A program made the translations under genes and the position numbers. Shown here piece by piece: positions 62,040 to 64,000 of a stretch of DNA of 64,000 nt (position 1 is its first letter; every line of letters starts with the position of its first letter). The notes beneath the pieces are model-generated. The model saw nothing but the letters and a program-made list of their open reading frames with translations, was not told where the DNA came from and searched no databases. Origin of the DNA: Suttonella indologenes (GTDB lineage Bacteria; Pseudomonadota; Gammaproteobacteria; Cardiobacteriales; Cardiobacteriaceae); NCBI RefSeq assembly GCF_900460215.1, contig NZ_UHIA01000004.1, positions 1,248,001 through 1,312,000 of the forward strand, written 5' to 3'.

Positions 62040-62410
62040 TGAAAACATCAATAATAGTCGGGCATTGATGCGCCTGACAATGCACGACAATAAGAAATTA
62101 CTTTTAATGCTGAATAGGGCAGAAAATCAACAAAAAGTCAAATATTTGATTAATATTGTGCTCAATTTAGAGAATAATGATACCCTGTTTCAGGCAGCCT
62201 GGAAACCACGAAAAAACCAAAAAACCGAAATCTACAACAAACGAGACATGCATGATTACTGAAATTGTCCGCTTGAAAAAAACAATTGCAGTAAATGGCA
62301 CACGATTTGTCTTCTGATGAAGTAGCGGTTTTGCGAGATAGGTGTCTGGGGATTAAGGAGAATTTGTCGCTTGGAGCGGAGTGGTCTAATTTAATCTATG
62401 GAAGTAAAAA
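62040..62410. other. Transition region with short frames only
   Basis: About 370 bases between eamA and the AT-rich nuclease-like gene. It contains short overlapping frames: a 60-odd residue frame ending at 62262, MITEIVRLKKTIAVNGTRFV ending near 62320, and the 41-residue frame listed separately. None is recognised; they may be debris of a former gene. Confidence 0.5.
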
Positions 62411-62420
62411 ATGGATTTAA
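62295..62420 (+). CDS. Short frame overlapping the nuclease-like gene
   Basis: 41 residues (MAHDLSSDEVAVLRDRCLGI, then KENLSLGAEWSNLIYGSKKW). Its stop lies inside the start of the next gene (ATGGATTTAA), as in coupled gene pairs. It may be the tail of a lost partner gene, such as a methyltransferase or specificity protein, but no family is recognised. Confidence 0.3.
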   Translation: MAHDLSSDEVAVLRDRCLGIKENLSLGAEWSNLIYGSKKWI

Positions 62421-63400
62421 AAAAATTTGAAGAAAAGATTTCAGAAGTGTTAAAAACAGAATCAGATAATGAACTTATACAGGATTATTTAAAAGAATTG
62501 GAGTTAATGTCTCAAGAATTAATTGAAGTAAAAGTTGATATTAAAGATATTCTTACTAAATTATTGAATAGTATTGGTCAGTCAGATTATATCCATCATG
62601 CTTGTGAGTTTAGTTTGATTTATCATTTTTTTAAAGAATTTCCAAGTGGGTTTTTATATCAAATACCTAGCCAAGTAGCGAGTACAGGAAATAAAATTGA
62701 TACCCCTAAAAATTATGATGTTAAATTTTCTAATAATGGTATAAATTTTCATGTAGAAATAAAAACAATTAAACCAATGTGCTATGATGGCAAAGACCCA
62801 ATTAAACTTTTTTTATCGAAGGATAAAATTAAATCTTTATATGAACAAGGTGCTAGAAATTTTAGCCCAAACTTAATGTCAAAAATTAGTAATTTTTTAA
62901 AAGATGCTAATAGGCAATTGCCAGAAAAAAAATCATTTAATGATGTAAATATTGTTATCCTGTGTTGTAATGATCTTGATGAATATGCAGATGTACTAGA
63001 ATGTTTGGGAAATGAACAAATAGGTATTTTGCGTGTTAAAAATAAAAATCAAAATTCGGAATTTGTACCAACTAAAGAAGAATTATTTAATATAGATGGT
63101 ATTGTGATATGTAATTTAGGTTTTGAACATCAAGCTTTTTTTAATAGGGGAAAAATATTTAAACTTTATCAATCGGATGATGTTTGTTTAAACGGAAAAG
63201 ACATATGGGGGTATAAGCGTTCAATTCCTGTATTGCCTATGCTGTTTTTTACGAAAAAATTTGAAGAAGATATTGAAAAAACAATTTCTTGTTCGTTTTT
63301 TTCACATACTCCATATTTTTATGATTATTGGAAAAATTATGAGCAACAAGAAGCTTTATTTAAATTATTTAATGATATTATAAATAAAAAAATTAAGTAA
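62411..63400 (+). CDS. Putative PD-(D/E)XK nuclease (restriction-endonuclease-like)
   Basis: 329 residues, much more AT-rich than the neighbours, which suggests recent transfer. Asp103 followed by Glu116-Ile-Lys118 (NYDVKFSNNGINFHVEIKTI) fits the D-x(n)-ExK active site of PD-(D/E)XK nucleases. A conserved-looking N-terminal helix region (about 1-75) and a C-terminal part (CSFFSHTPYFYDYWKNYEQQ) are not recognised. No DNA methyltransferase lies beside it in the window, so a restriction role is a guess. Confidence 0.6.
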   Translation: MDLKKFEEKISEVLKTESDNELIQDYLKELELMSQELIEVKVDIKDILTKLLNSIGQSDYIHHACEFSLIYHFFKEFPSGFLYQIPSQVASTGNKIDTPKNYDVKFSNNGINFHVEIKTIKPMCYDGKDPIKLFLSKDKIKSLYEQGARNFSPNLMSKISNFLKDANRQLPEKKSFNDVNIVILCCNDLDEYADVLECLGNEQIGILRVKNKNQNSEFVPTKEELFNIDGIVICNLGFEHQAFFNRGKIFKLYQSDDVCLNGKDIWGYKRSIPVLPMLFFTKKFEEDIEKTISCSFFSHTPYFYDYWKNYEQQEALFKLFNDIINKKIK

Positions 63401-63483
63401 TTAATAGGCGTAGATATCTTTTTATACTGCTTTGCCTGTCTGCCGCCCTGCGGTATGATGCACTTTTTTGCGGAGTTAGTTTG

Positions 63484-64000
63484 ATGAATAATTGTATTGC
63501 TTATGTGAACGGCGAATACTGTAAAGCCGAAGATGCCAAGATTTCTATTTTCGACCGCGGTTTTTTAATGGGCGATGCCGTCTATGAGGTGAGCGCGGTT
63601 ATCAAGGGGTGTTTGATTGACAATGAACCGCATCTTGACCGTCTGTTCCGTTCTTTGGGCGAGCTGAATATGCCCAGTCCCGCCAATCGTGCAGAGATTA
63701 TTCGTATTCAAAAGGAAGTTATTTCGCGCAATCAGCTGGATAACGGTGAGGTCTATTTGCAAATCACGCGCGGCAGCGGTCCCCGCGATTTCCTGATTAA
63801 GGAAGATATGCAGCCTAATTTAGTGATGTTTCCGCTCTTTTTTGATCCGCTCAATGCCGATAATCGGGGGATTGCGGTGCAAACGCTGCCCGATATCCGC
63901 TGGCTGCGCCGCGATATCAAAACGACGCAGCTGCTGGCGCAGTCGCTGGCGCGCTCGATTGCCGCGCATCATGGTTTTGACGATGCTTGGATGGTCGATA
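63484..64000 (+). CDS. dat: D-amino acid aminotransferase, 5' part (runs off right edge)
   Basis: Class IV PLP aminotransferase making D-alanine or D-glutamate for the cell wall. The frame from the ATG at 63484 reads MNNCIAYVNGEYCKAEDAKI, then SIFDRGFLMGDAVYEVSAVI, VYLQITRGSGPRDFLI and WLRRDIKTTQLLAQSLA with the PLP lysine at 146. The related branched-chain enzyme is possible, but RGFLMGDAVYEV and the RDIK motif favour D-AAT. The C-terminus is outside the window. Confidence 0.87.
   Translation, partial: MNNCIAYVNGEYCKAEDAKISIFDRGFLMGDAVYEVSAVIKGCLIDNEPHLDRLFRSLGELNMPSPANRAEIIRIQKEVISRNQLDNGEVYLQITRGSGPRDFLIKEDMQPNLVMFPLFFDPLNADNRGIAVQTLPDIRWLRRDIKTTQLLAQSLARSIAAHHGFDDAWMVD

Noticed and set aside
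62065..62262. 65-codon frame in the gap before the nuclease-like gene
   Set aside because: No ribosome site, no recognised motif, and a change of composition along its length; kept only as part of the intergenic description.

Overview
The window looks like the chromosome of a gamma- (or beta-) proteobacterium that lives on animal mucosa. It carries gammaproteobacterial housekeeping genes (rho-trxA, minCDE-hslR, rapZ, epmB, ettA, ppiD, ampG), a Slam-type outer-membrane lipoprotein exporter, a repeat-rich surface adhesin and many short inverted-repeat (MITE-like) elements. A Cardiobacteriaceae-like host is my best guess, from general resemblance only. No tRNA, rRNA, CRISPR array, prophage or complete insertion sequence was recognised.

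Layout. 1-3945 (minus): hom-recJ-thrC, with thrC running off the left edge. 4208-8674 (minus): a 1488-residue repetitive adhesin. 9014-9694 (plus): an HTH protein with an NBR1/FW-like Ig domain. 9745-16897 (minus): a tightly packed block rluE-trpD-trpC-upp-DUF3108-glycosyltransferase-membrane protein-epmB. 16972-22797: rmuC, tadA, an outer-membrane protein, ggt, a Zur-like regulator and yggS. 23009-26228: a TAXI-type TRAP transporter. 26337-29366: divergent ubiA and ettA enclosed by a 132-bp inverted repeat. 29603-32834: rapZ, minCDE, hslR. 32835-37672: an accessory island with a (GGNT)45 surface lipoprotein, its Slam exporter, several MITEs, a gor pseudogene and a TonB-receptor remnant. 37673-45181: DUF2069, rho, trxA, pyrE/xthA, fruK, a hydrolase, a K+ channel and a small membrane protein. 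45393-51645: an alanine/glycine symporter and a sucrose PTS operon (scrB-scrK-scrA). 51706-54738 (minus): leuB-leuC-leuD. 54956-55535: higBA. 55658-62039: ampG, a HAD phosphatase, a small lipoprotein, pdxY, ppiD and an EamA transporter. 62295-63400: an AT-rich nuclease-like gene. 63484-64000: the start of a D-amino acid aminotransferase.

How parts connect. The most unusual region is 32905-37514. A predicted type XI secretion pair (surface lipoprotein plus Slam) is surrounded by at least three families of TA-flanked miniature elements, one visibly nested in another. Two degraded genes lie beside it, one of them the start of a TonB-dependent receptor, a usual partner of Slam-exported ligand-binding lipoproteins. 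The surface lipoprotein and the distant giant adhesin share a 49-bp promoter-proximal block (43 of 49 identical, with aligned -10 boxes), which suggests that the two surface proteins are co-regulated.
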